A stretch of 64,000 nt of DNA, from the NCBI GenBank assembly GCA_047630175.1, contig JBLHVI010000012.1, positions 16,406 to 80,405 on the forward strand, read 5' to 3'. The notes beneath the pieces are model-generated. The model did not search any database. It had not been told where the DNA came from and worked only from the letters and a program-made list of their open reading frames with translations. The stretch's first letter is position 1. Each line of letters starts with the position of its first letter. Of this stretch, positions 17,675-26,379 are shown piece by piece. The DNA is from UBA4582 sp047630175. GTDB taxonomy: Bacteria; Pseudomonadota; Gammaproteobacteria; Pseudomonadales; Azotimanducaceae. Made by a program: the position numbers and the translations under genes.

Positions 17675-19528
17675 ATGGGACGACTACTTCGCGGTATCTG
17701 GCGCAGCGTCACCGCTATCAAAAATTTTGTCGGCAACCTGCTGTTCCTCTGCATTTTAGTGGTTGTTCTGGTCGCTATCTTTTCTCAGACAGAACAGGTT
17801 TCCATACCCGACAGCACCGCTATGATCATCAATCCCACCGGCACTATCGTCGAGCAAAAGCGCGCCATTGACCCGTTAGCTGGCCTCTTGGGCAATACCA
17901 TTGAGCAAGAATCAGAAACGTTACTGAGCGATGTTACGTCTGCCATCAGTGCCGCCAAAAACGACAACCGTGTAAAAGCACTCGTCCTAGAACTTAGCGG
18001 AATGCAGGGCGTTAGCATGGCCCAACTACAGGAAATTGGCGTCCACATCGACGACTTCAAAGCCGCTGGCAAGCTCGTCTTTGCTTATGCTGAAAGCTAT
18101 AGCCAAAGCCAATATTACCTTGCCGCCCACGCCGACCATCTTTTTCTCAACAAACAGAGCTTTGAGGTCTTTGGCGGCGTTTTCATGACAGGCATGGGTG
18201 TTTATCCGACTTATTTCAAATCGGCGCTCGACAAACTTAAGGTACAATTTCATATCTTTAAAGTCGGCACCTACAAAGGTGCGGTAGAGCCCTATCTCCG
18301 GGACGATATGTCGGCTGACGCAAAAGAAGCCAACCTCGGCTGGCTACAAGTTCTATGGCAGCAGTATCTAGCGCGCGTGGGTGACCTGCGCGGTCTCGCA
18401 CCCGAGACACTGAATCAGCACATAAACACCTACGATAAACTGCTCGATGGCGTTGGTGGTGACGCTGGACGACTCGCCGTTCAGCAAGGACTCGTCGATG
18501 AACAGATCAGTCGCAAGCAGTGGTTCGCCCGCGTTCATGCGGTAGTAGGCAGTAACATCGGCAGTGACAGTGGTGAGGATTTCTCGCACATCGGCTTTCG
18601 CGACTACCTGCTTGCGACACGGCCACCTATGGTTGTCAACAACCCAAGCAGCGACAAGATCGCCGTCATCACCGCCAAAGGTAATATTCTCGACGGCGAC
18701 CAACCAGCCGGTAGCATCGGCAGCGACTCCATGGCTGAACTTATCAAGCGCGCCCGGGAAGATGAAACCGTCAAGGCCCTAGTCGTTCGAATTGACAGCC
18801 CTGGGGGCAGTGCTAGCGCCTCCGAGCATATTCGTTACGAACTCGAACTGACCCAACAGGAAGGCAAACCTGTCATTGTATCCATGGGCACTTACGCCGC
18901 ATCGGGTGGTTACTGGATAGCCGCCACAGCTGACAGAATTTTCGCATCGACGACAACTATCACCGGTTCTATCGGTACTTTCTTATTATTCCCAACACTC
19001 GACCAAAGCCTCGCGGAACTCGGCATTTATTCGGATGGCGTGGGCACCACAACACTAAGCGGCGCCCTTAACCCACTGCAAGCTATCAACCCGACAGTAG
19101 AAAAAATTCTTTCTCAATCCATCAACCATACCTACGCTCAATTTATAGGTCTGGTGGCTAAAGGTCGTAACATGAGCCCCGAAGCCGTCGACAGCGTCGC
19201 GCAAGGCCGCGTCTGGGCGGGTGCCACCGCACTCGATCTGGGTTTAATAGATGCCATAGGAAACCTCGATGACGCCGTGCGGGCCGCCGCCTCCATCGCA
19301 GACATCACTGACTTCGAAACCATCTACCTAGAGAAAGCGCTGACGCCCAGAGAACGACTTATCAGCGAACTCATGGAAGGCGGCACAGACGCCATGGTCA
19401 GCCTCATCGGTCATAGCAACCTGCAACTTGCATTGCCCTTCACCCAACAAATAAAAGAACTCCACAACATGAGCAAGAAACCCGGCCTTTACCTCCAATG
19501 CCTCGAGTGCCAGTCGCCGGGTCATTAG
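17675..19528 (+). CDS. sppA: Signal peptide peptidase SppA, 67K type
   Basis: This 617-residue inner-membrane serine protease degrades signal peptides left after secretion. One N-terminal membrane anchor (LLFLCILVVVLVAIF, residues about 22-36) is followed by two tandem protease domains, the long form found in proteobacteria. The catalytic lysine is K201 in TYKGAVEPYLRDDMS and the serine is S410 in GTYAASGGYWIAA, one in each half, matching the Lys-Ser dyad of the Escherichia coli enzyme. The gene is single and is followed after about 90 bases by a small secreted-protein gene on the same strand. Confidence 0.95.
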   Translation: MGRLLRGIWRSVTAIKNFVGNLLFLCILVVVLVAIFSQTEQVSIPDSTAMIINPTGTIVEQKRAIDPLAGLLGNTIEQESETLLSDVTSAISAAKNDNRVKALVLELSGMQGVSMAQLQEIGVHIDDFKAAGKLVFAYAESYSQSQYYLAAHADHLFLNKQSFEVFGGVFMTGMGVYPTYFKSALDKLKVQFHIFKVGTYKGAVEPYLRDDMSADAKEANLGWLQVLWQQYLARVGDLRGLAPETLNQHINTYDKLLDGVGGDAGRLAVQQGLVDEQISRKQWFARVHAVVGSNIGSDSGEDFSHIGFRDYLLATRPPMVVNNPSSDKIAVITAKGNILDGDQPAGSIGSDSMAELIKRAREDETVKALVVRIDSPGGSASASEHIRYELELTQQEGKPVIVSMGTYAASGGYWIAATADRIFASTTTITGSIGTFLLFPTLDQSLAELGIYSDGVGTTTLSGALNPLQAINPTVEKILSQSINHTYAQFIGLVAKGRNMSPEAVDSVAQGRVWAGATALDLGLIDAIGNLDDAVRAAASIADITDFETIYLEKALTPRERLISELMEGGTDAMVSLIGHSNLQLALPFTQQIKELHNMSKKPGLYLQCLECQSPGH

Positions 19529-19617
19529 AAATGCGGCAGTTGATAATATTCAGCTTAAATTCATCCCACCTCCACTAACCTGTGCTTCAATGCTAGAAGA
19601 GCGCGTGGAGTCACACC

Positions 19618-20211
19618 ATGAAATATGCAACACACTGCACCCGACGGTTTACCCAGCCCTTTCTCCGACCTTTAGCCATTGGTCAGCATCGTATCGCCCT
19701 GCTCGTCTGGTTGCTCACGCCTGCTGCAGCGTTCCCTGAAACCACACAAACAACGAGGGTTGTTGGAACTGGCACTCATATCGAACAACACACAACCCAC
19801 TCTGCGGCCGATTATGACCATTGTCACTTCGACGATGCACATGGCCATTTACACTGCTATACCGAGCGGCTCGGCCACCAATGCGACGAGGTCATCAAAC
19901 AACGTTCCAACACCATTGTACGTACCACTCGTCGTTACAGCGAGCCCACAACAATCATCGAACGCCATTACCGCACCAATGTAGTAACACAGCCCAATGT
20001 TATTTTGACCTATGGCGATACCCATCGATATAGACCGAACCCGTATTATGGCCTGGGACCAGGGATCTTTCTTCGCTACAACGACTTTCGTTATAGCAAC
20101 CATCGCTATAACCACCGCTATAACAATCGCTATAACAACAATCAGCGATATAACCGTCAGCGCAGAAATAGTCGATCAAATAGCGGTCATGGAAACCGCA
20201 ACAATCGCTAA
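19618..20211 (+). CDS. Secreted His/Asn/Tyr/Arg-rich repeat protein, unknown function
   Basis: I do not recognise this 197-residue protein. GGAG stands before the ATG at a normal distance, supporting translation. A long basic N-terminus and hydrophobic core (IALLVWLLTPAAA) suggest a signal peptide cut near residue 40. Next comes a histidine- and cysteine-containing patch (DHCHFDDAHGHLHCYTE) that could bind metal or form disulfides. The C-terminal 45 residues are low-complexity, built on repeats of HRYN/NRYN and rich in Asn and Arg. The DNA repeat CGCTATAACAA/C behind this lies at about 20103-20160. It is probably an exported or envelope-associated protein. Confidence 0.65.
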   Translation: MKYATHCTRRFTQPFLRPLAIGQHRIALLVWLLTPAAAFPETTQTTRVVGTGTHIEQHTTHSAADYDHCHFDDAHGHLHCYTERLGHQCDEVIKQRSNTIVRTTRRYSEPTTIIERHYRTNVVTQPNVILTYGDTHRYRPNPYYGLGPGIFLRYNDFRYSNHRYNHRYNNRYNNNQRYNRQRRNSRSNSGHGNRNNR

Positions 20212-20225
20212 TCACACATGCGGCA

Positions 20226-22688
20226 CTATTCTAGCAACCCGCTATCGTCCGGTGATCGCACATACGTTTTGACATCATTACTAACAGGGTTAGTTAGCGC
20301 CGTCTTACGCCAAAATTCCGCCACTGAACGTGCCAGTATTTCACGATTACGTGCCGCCTGAACTTGCCAGTGCGGGGGCATCAATCGTCGATAGCGCGCC
20401 TCATTGAAGCGATTATCGATTAAGCAGATAATACCGCGATCTTGCTCACCTCTGATCACTCGACCGGCTGTCTGCAGTACACGACTCATAGCGGGATACT
20501 GATAGGCGAATTCAAAGCCTTGCCCGGCTTGCTCTGGCTGCTCAAAATACGTCTTTATCAGGTCTCGCTCAACACCAATTTGCGGCAACCCCACACCCGC
20601 AATAATGACACCAATAAGTCGGGAACCTTTTAAGTCTATTCCTTCACCAAAAATACCACCCATTACCGCGAAGCCGACTAACGTCGTCGGCTCCTCGCCG
20701 TCGACACCCCCCTTAAAACGGCCAAGAAAATTACTTCGTGCCACCTCATCCATCCCTGGCGTCTGGGACACATGAGTCACACCCGGATGACGCTCAATTA
20801 ATTTATCTCGCACCTCATTAAGATACGCAAACGACGGCAAGAAAACCAAGTAGTTACCAAAACGCTGGGCGACAATTACCGCTATCGAGTCTACTAACTC
20901 GTAGAGACTGTCGGCCCTATCCCGATAAGTGGTAGAAATGTAACTGGTAGCAAATACACCGAGGTTAGCAGCAGCAAATGGCGAATCAATTTGGAACCAG
21001 CTAGCCTTCTCGCCGATACCCATCAATGTTTGAAAATAGCGCTGCGGCATCAAGGTTGCTGAGAACCCAACAACCGAGGTCAACCGCGCCATTGCCACGG
21101 CCAAGTTCGGGCCAGGGTTAATACTGTAGAGTTTCAGCCCAACACCTTGAGGGCGCTGAATAAGCAAACAGCGATAATGCCGATCAAAAGACTCAGAAAT
21201 CCGCAGGAAACGTAACCAATCAAAATATGATTGCAATAATTCAGTATACTCAGAGCTTGGCTGGTCCGACTGCAACCAATCTTCCACCACCAAACAAAGC
21301 CGACGCAACGTCGACATAAGCTTGTCGGGCAAAATCTCACAGATGTAAAAGCCGTCTTGTTCGAATCGATTCTTAACGGGCTTTATTAGCGTTAAAAATT
21401 GTGCATTAACAGCGCCGAGCGCACGACGAATAGCCGGCAAGTCTGAACCACACTGGCGACGAAGCGTCAGGAACTCATCCTTGCAAATTTCCGCGGAGAA
21501 CATATCCCGACCACGATCAACCAGATTATGAGCCTCGTCCATTAACAAGCCATACCGCTGCGTGGGATTGTCAAAATAGCGACGTAAGTAGACGCCGGGA
21601 TCGAACACATAATTATAATCGCAGACAATAACATCAGCAATTAATGATAGATCTAGCCCCAATTCAAACGGACACATCTCGTGCTTATGCGCCAACGCTT
21701 CGATATCACTTCGTTCTAGCGACCCCTTTGCTGCCAACACGTCCCTGCGCACTCCAGCCAGCTTGTCGTAATACCCCTTTGCGTAACGACAATGCTCAGC
21801 CGCGCAGGGTGCGCCTGGGGTGAAACAGATTTTGCTTTTTGCTGTCAACGTAATATCTCGCAGTACAAGACCGTGCTGCTTAAGATCGTTGATAGCATCC
21901 CTCGCCATCTGCTGTCCGGAGTTCTTTGCGGAAACAAAGAACAGTTTATCGTAGGCTACCGCAGGCATTACCTTGATGGCAGGAAACAGCGCAGCCATGG
22001 TTTTTCCAATACCCGTCGGCGCCTGCAAAATTAACTGTCCACCATCGATCATTGTACGATACACACTGACGGCCATATCGCGCTGACCCGCACGATACTC
22101 GCCATAGGGAAAATCAAGTTGCTCGATACTTCTATCACGCTGGTGTCGCCAAGCATGCAGCCCCGCCAAAAAACCCAAATAAGTCTCAATTAATCCGTCA
22201 AAGTAGTCCTTCAGTGCCGCTACTGACCAATGATCGGACAACAGAAATTCCGCATCGTCAGCCAACTCCAGATAGCATAATCGCAGGGTAATTACCTCGT
22301 CATCTGCAAGACCATGATCCTTTGCTAACAGATGTGCGTAGACCCGCGCTTGAGCCCAATGCAGGCATCTGACGCTGTCAGGTATCATCGAAGGGTCGCC
22401 CCGAGTAGTCTTGATTTCCTCCACCAACATTGGGCTTGCCGTTGGAAAATAGCCATCAACACGGCCACTAATCTCGAGACACAAGCCGTCACGTTCGATA
22501 CGCGTCGATAGCTTTTTCTCAGCCACATACGCCGCACCACGCGCTTTTTGAACACGCTGGTGACCACGCAGTCCTGCCAGCGCTGAACTCCGTGACGAAA
22601 ACCGAAAATTAATGTCGCCACTGCGCTCAACCTGTTCGACCAACTCTCTGACCGAGACCTTAAACTGGCTAGTTAGCACTACGCCCAT
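20226..22688 (-). CDS. XPD/DinG-type DNA helicase with N-terminal nuclease-like domain
   Basis: This 820-residue protein begins with a PD-(D/E)XK nuclease-like domain: GRVDGY with D78, then VEEIKTT with E90/E91 and K93, and a following WAQARVYAHLL helix. The superfamily 2 helicase core starts with Walker A APTGIGKT (223-230) and DEAH (384-387). Cysteines 288, 295, 300 and 339 match the [4Fe-4S] cluster of XPD/DinG helicases. Motif VI is seen as QTAGRVIRGEQDRG near 760. The expected role is unwinding damaged DNA with 5' to 3' polarity. It overlaps the upstream FAN1-like nuclease gene by ten bases, so the two products likely act together in repair. Confidence 0.9.
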   Translation of the reverse strand: MGVVLTSQFKVSVRELVEQVERSGDINFRFSSRSSALAGLRGHQRVQKARGAAYVAEKKLSTRIERDGLCLEISGRVDGYFPTASPMLVEEIKTTRGDPSMIPDSVRCLHWAQARVYAHLLAKDHGLADDEVITLRLCYLELADDAEFLLSDHWSVAALKDYFDGLIETYLGFLAGLHAWRHQRDRSIEQLDFPYGEYRAGQRDMAVSVYRTMIDGGQLILQAPTGIGKTMAALFPAIKVMPAVAYDKLFFVSAKNSGQQMARDAINDLKQHGLVLRDITLTAKSKICFTPGAPCAAEHCRYAKGYYDKLAGVRRDVLAAKGSLERSDIEALAHKHEMCPFELGLDLSLIADVIVCDYNYVFDPGVYLRRYFDNPTQRYGLLMDEAHNLVDRGRDMFSAEICKDEFLTLRRQCGSDLPAIRRALGAVNAQFLTLIKPVKNRFEQDGFYICEILPDKLMSTLRRLCLVVEDWLQSDQPSSEYTELLQSYFDWLRFLRISESFDRHYRCLLIQRPQGVGLKLYSINPGPNLAVAMARLTSVVGFSATLMPQRYFQTLMGIGEKASWFQIDSPFAAANLGVFATSYISTTYRDRADSLYELVDSIAVIVAQRFGNYLVFLPSFAYLNEVRDKLIERHPGVTHVSQTPGMDEVARSNFLGRFKGGVDGEEPTTLVGFAVMGGIFGEGIDLKGSRLIGVIIAGVGLPQIGVERDLIKTYFEQPEQAGQGFEFAYQYPAMSRVLQTAGRVIRGEQDRGIICLIDNRFNEARYRRLMPPHWQVQAARNREILARSVAEFWRKTALTNPVSNDVKTYVRSPDDSGLLE

Positions 22689-24379
22689 GAGACGTTAACG
22701 ACCTCATGAAGGATGCCACATTTACTGAAGCAGCTTAACCAGCGAATCTGATTGGTTTGCAGTTTGTCGTTAGGTCCTTTGACCTCCGCTAACCGATAGC
22801 CACCAGCGGCAGGAAAGACGATCAAGTCAGGAAATCCACTACGATTAGCACGCGGGTCGGCTAATAACCGCTGAAAGATCGCATGAAAGTCAGCTATCGG
22901 TATCTGTGCAAAACAATTCTCCAATAGTTCTGACGACAGACCACCCCAATGCACAAACGGGTTCACACGTCCGGCCTTCAGTTGCTGAGTCGCCAAAACC
23001 CGCTGCCTTAAATCATCGATAGTTGCTAATTCAGCCAAACGATTTTGCAATGCGACTCGACGCTGGACGCAGAAGTCCCCGGTAAACAAATCGGCCGGCC
23101 CCCGCTGAAACGGATTGAAAAAAGCCCCACGCACGGGCGCAAAGATGATGTCCCAATAAGCCAGCCCAAAAATTGATGGTAGCAGCGTATTTTCAACGTA
23201 AAAAACTCGATCACCCAGCGCTTCGAAATAATCAGCTACGAGTAATTCCACTCGGCGCTCAGGTATTTTTATCACGGATATTTCACGCACTAAACAGGCC
23301 GGAATAGCGTTGGCTTTGGCAGCAAAATACTGTGCTGGCTGGCTTGGAAAGTTCGGCGAAGCAGGTTCTTGGGCATCAAATTTACGGTACAAACGTGTCG
23401 CAAAATTCGCCGCAAAATCATGCTCGGACTCATCTTCAGGCGCTATCAAAATTTGCGCACACAGATCGAGCGCTTCCGCCCAATGTTTTGGGTTATTCGC
23501 CAGTAGCCTTATCCGACGTTCTCGCGCTATACCTGTCGTTGTGCGTACATATAACTGCAACGCTGTCGTAGAATCACCATAGCGCTCAAGCTGCCTGGCA
23601 ACACGATTATTTATCTTATCCAGCCGTCGCTGTAGTTCAGGTGCTACCTTCTGAGGTAGCTCATCGGTAAATATCTGCAGCCCAGCGACTGAACCTGCCT
23701 CTATGACCATCCGCGCCTGATCCCGCAACTCAGCCAACGTGTTTGCTTGTTCGAGTAACTCACGACGATCGAAAAAACGAGTCTCTTGATCGATGGCGTA
23801 ATCCTCGTAAGGGAGGATGCCCAGATCATTCAATACAAATTCAGTAAAGTCCTGGTGCAGATTGCCGAAAAATAACAGGCGGAATAGCCGCAAAGTCGGC
23901 AATTGGAGTGGCTCGTAGATGTGAAAATTGATGAAGCCACGCAATGCGGCGGCGTTGCTATTCACCAGCAGATTGTCCACCAGCGTCTCCCTACTGCTAT
24001 CCGCTAGCGGCGATACATCAGCAGTAGCAAACGCTCGAAAACGACTTAACTCTGGCTTGACTAATAGATGCAGCAACGCATCAAAAGACGCATTCTCGCC
24101 TTGGCTAAGGTAGCCCGCTTCAATTAACTCAATGGCGACCGACGCGATGTCGGGAATTTCAGAGTACTGAAGTTTATCACTGCGAAACAGCGGGCCCTTA
24201 CGGAGCGCTAGTCGCACATAAAAACGCTGAGCTGGGAGGGACAACTGAAAAAACTGCTCGCCGTAGGCGCGCTCAACCGGCGTCAGCAGGTCTGCATAAC
24301 GCTGAAGTACGAATTTAAATAGAAATGCGACGTTATCGCGGTAGTACCCTACGGGAAGATCGCCAACAACCGCATTCAC
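22679..24379 (-). CDS. FAN1-like VRR-NUC domain nuclease
   Basis: This 566-residue protein has the architecture of bacterial FAN1 homologues. The N-terminal half is helical (RYADLLTPVERAYGEQFFQL and following) and matches the SAP/helical part; the C-terminus from residue 513 is a VRR-NUC nuclease domain, with RSGFPDLIVF (D518) and AEVKGPNDKLQ (E532, K534) as metal-binding catalytic residues. Eukaryotic FAN1 and the Pseudomonas homologue trim DNA from 5' flaps and help unhook interstrand cross-links. The gene is translated just before, and overlaps, the helicase gene with its own nuclease-like domain, a pairing also known in Pseudomonas. Confidence 0.9.
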   Translation of the reverse strand: MNAVVGDLPVGYYRDNVAFLFKFVLQRYADLLTPVERAYGEQFFQLSLPAQRFYVRLALRKGPLFRSDKLQYSEIPDIASVAIELIEAGYLSQGENASFDALLHLLVKPELSRFRAFATADVSPLADSSRETLVDNLLVNSNAAALRGFINFHIYEPLQLPTLRLFRLLFFGNLHQDFTEFVLNDLGILPYEDYAIDQETRFFDRRELLEQANTLAELRDQARMVIEAGSVAGLQIFTDELPQKVAPELQRRLDKINNRVARQLERYGDSTTALQLYVRTTTGIARERRIRLLANNPKHWAEALDLCAQILIAPEDESEHDFAANFATRLYRKFDAQEPASPNFPSQPAQYFAAKANAIPACLVREISVIKIPERRVELLVADYFEALGDRVFYVENTLLPSIFGLAYWDIIFAPVRGAFFNPFQRGPADLFTGDFCVQRRVALQNRLAELATIDDLRQRVLATQQLKAGRVNPFVHWGGLSSELLENCFAQIPIADFHAIFQRLLADPRANRSGFPDLIVFPAAGGYRLAEVKGPNDKLQTNQIRWLSCFSKCGILHEVVNVSWA

Positions 24380-24483
24380 ACGCGTGCATTCCAGGTAACA
24401 GTGAAGTCTGCATATTACGCACCCTCTACTGTATATACAACCAGCTGTTTGTACGCGGGGCTAGCAGCAAACCTACTAAGGAA

Positions 24484-24801
24484 TTATAAACGGCGGCTAA
24501 ATCGATGCTCCGTGCCAGTCATAGGGTCAGTTTGGGTCATCTCAGCGGCGGCGGGGAACTTCAGAACGCGTACTTGGCTGCCACCCTCGGCAATCTGTAA
24601 ACGGTCTCCCATCAGTTGATAAGAGACAGGCGCTTGCCCATCAACACTAACCTCCGTCGCGGTGTACACAATTGTCACCGGAAAACCCCCTACTTGCGTC
24701 TGCCACGAACCCAGCAGCATCTCGCTTGCGGGCTTTGTCGTCATACAAGCCGCGATCATTAAAAGCATGCTGATTGCGCAAACTGCCTTGATTGTTCTCA
24801 C
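24484..24801 (-). CDS. Small lipoprotein, unknown function
   Basis: This 105-residue protein has a short basic start, a hydrophobic core and a lipobox (MIAAC, cysteine at 19), so it should be a lipoprotein. The mature 86 residues carry GSWQTQVGGFPVTIVYT, GQAPVSYQLMGDRLQI and a final TDPMTGTEHRFSRR, suggesting a small beta-barrel or lipocalin-like fold. I do not recognise a family with confidence. The gene lies between a MATE exporter and a FAN1-like nuclease gene on the same strand with gaps of about 100 bases, so it is probably transcribed alone. Confidence 0.7.
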   Translation of the reverse strand: MRTIKAVCAISMLLMIAACMTTKPASEMLLGSWQTQVGGFPVTIVYTATEVSVDGQAPVSYQLMGDRLQIAEGGSQVRVLKFPAAAEMTQTDPMTGTEHRFSRRL

Positions 24802-24891
24802 GTCTATTTCCTCTCTTAAACCGCTATCTAGCAGATTAACCCAATCAATGTCAGCAACATACCCTGATGTTCATCCGCGAAGAAGAGCTGA

Positions 24892-26274
24892 TCAGGTATA
24901 CTTTTCAAACTTTTTCTCGGAATCGGAAAATACTTGCTGCCACTTACCCGACTTAAAGCGCCAGACCAACATGCTTGCCTTAACGATGTAGTCACCAATC
25001 AGAGAACCATAAATCCATACCACGGGCAGTCCCAGCAGGGTAAACAGCGCGGCCAGCCCTACCCGCGCACCCACCAGCCCTGAGAGAGTGGTTCGCAGCG
25101 GAAACCGCGTATCGCCGGCACCGCGTAAACACCCGCTGAGGGTAAACTCGATGGCCATCAACGGCTGGGCTACCCCCAAAATTAGAATAAAGATGACGGT
25201 GAGCCTGACCACCTCATCGTCGTCGATCAAAAAGCGTGCAATAGGCTCAGAAAATATCACAATGACAATACTCAACAACACCATGCTCGCGATGGCCATA
25301 GCTGTGGCACGCCATCCCTGGCGCATGGCCTCAACAGGGTCACGGGCGCCCATGTGTTGACCCACCAACGTGGCACCGGCGATAGAGAACCCAAAGCCCA
25401 CAACAAACGACATAGACAATATCTGCACACCGATACCATAGGCTGCAAACGCTGCCGTGCCGTACTTGCCCACTAGCCACAAAAACGCAACAAAGCCCAA
25501 TTGAAACACCAGTTGCTCTAGCCCAGCAGGATAACCAATGTCGACTAACTGACGAATACGCTTTTCAGTCATTGAGCCGCGCCCACCAACACCGATCTTA
25601 AGGAAACCGCCGTACCAAAGCACCAAATAGGCCAGTGCTGCGAGTGCAAATGACAACCCATTGGCGATCGCCGCGCCTGCGATCCCCATCGCCGGCAAAC
25701 CGTAACCACCAAACACCAGCCAGTAAACCAGACCAACATTAACGATATTCGTCAAAATGCCGATCCACAGCGGCGTCCGAGTATCGCCGGCCGCCCGCAG
25801 CGCAGCACTGATAATTATGTTGACCGCAAACGCAACATTGAACAGGCTGATCCAACGAATAAAACTCGCCGCCGCCAGCGTCGTCACCTCGTCCAGCCCG
25901 AAGACACCCGCGACAGCTTCAGCATAAACGATACAGGGCACCATCAGGATAATCGCGATGCTGTTACCAATCCACAGCGACACTGTGGTGACTTTGGCGG
26001 CCTCAAGTAAATCTTTGGCGCCTACCGACCGTGCTACCATGGCTGTGGTGCCTGCCGACACGGCCATCAAAACTGCCTGCAAGGCGAAGAATACTCGATT
26101 GCCGGTGGTCACAGACGCTACGGCAGAGGCGCCGAGGGAACCGACAATTTTAATGCTGACCAAACCAATTACCGAGAACAACAGGTTACTGATAATGGCC
26201 GGCCAAGCGAGCTGCCAAATACTCAACTGCGGCTTGTCTATCTTAGGGGTCTTGTCAGTGCTGGAATCAGTCAT
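24892..26274 (-). CDS. MATE family multidrug/sodium efflux transporter
   Basis: I chose the ATG at 26274 (MTDSSTDKTPK), giving 460 residues; the longer frame to 26415 would run into the divergent gene and adds no family sequence. The protein has about twelve membrane segments in two halves, with MATE-type features such as QLAWPAIISNLLFSVIGLV at the start, FFALQAVLMAVSAGTTAMVAR near 62 and a second-half VGFGFSIAGATLVGQHMGA. MATE proteins export cationic drugs or metabolites using sodium or proton gradients. The substrate is unknown. Its start lies only 105 bases from that of the divergent oxidoreductase gene, so promoters overlap. Confidence 0.9.
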   Translation of the reverse strand: MTDSSTDKTPKIDKPQLSIWQLAWPAIISNLLFSVIGLVSIKIVGSLGASAVASVTTGNRVFFALQAVLMAVSAGTTAMVARSVGAKDLLEAAKVTTVSLWIGNSIAIILMVPCIVYAEAVAGVFGLDEVTTLAAASFIRWISLFNVAFAVNIIISAALRAAGDTRTPLWIGILTNIVNVGLVYWLVFGGYGLPAMGIAGAAIANGLSFALAALAYLVLWYGGFLKIGVGGRGSMTEKRIRQLVDIGYPAGLEQLVFQLGFVAFLWLVGKYGTAAFAAYGIGVQILSMSFVVGFGFSIAGATLVGQHMGARDPVEAMRQGWRATAMAIASMVLLSIVIVIFSEPIARFLIDDDEVVRLTVIFILILGVAQPLMAIEFTLSGCLRGAGDTRFPLRTTLSGLVGARVGLAALFTLLGLPVVWIYGSLIGDYIVKASMLVWRFKSGKWQQVFSDSEKKFEKYT

Positions 26275-26379
26275 AATAAGGCAAGCTCGGAGCCGCGACG
26301 CAGGCCCGGTGGCCATGCAATGCAGACGCCGCGTACCATACACCAGCGGCCCGTTAATACTCAAGAGCGTAGAATATCG

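Noticed and set aside
17427..17759. 110-codon plus-strand open frame overlapping the sppA start
   Set aside because: It has no family character, overlaps the sppA signal-anchor region in another frame, and lies over promoter sequence.
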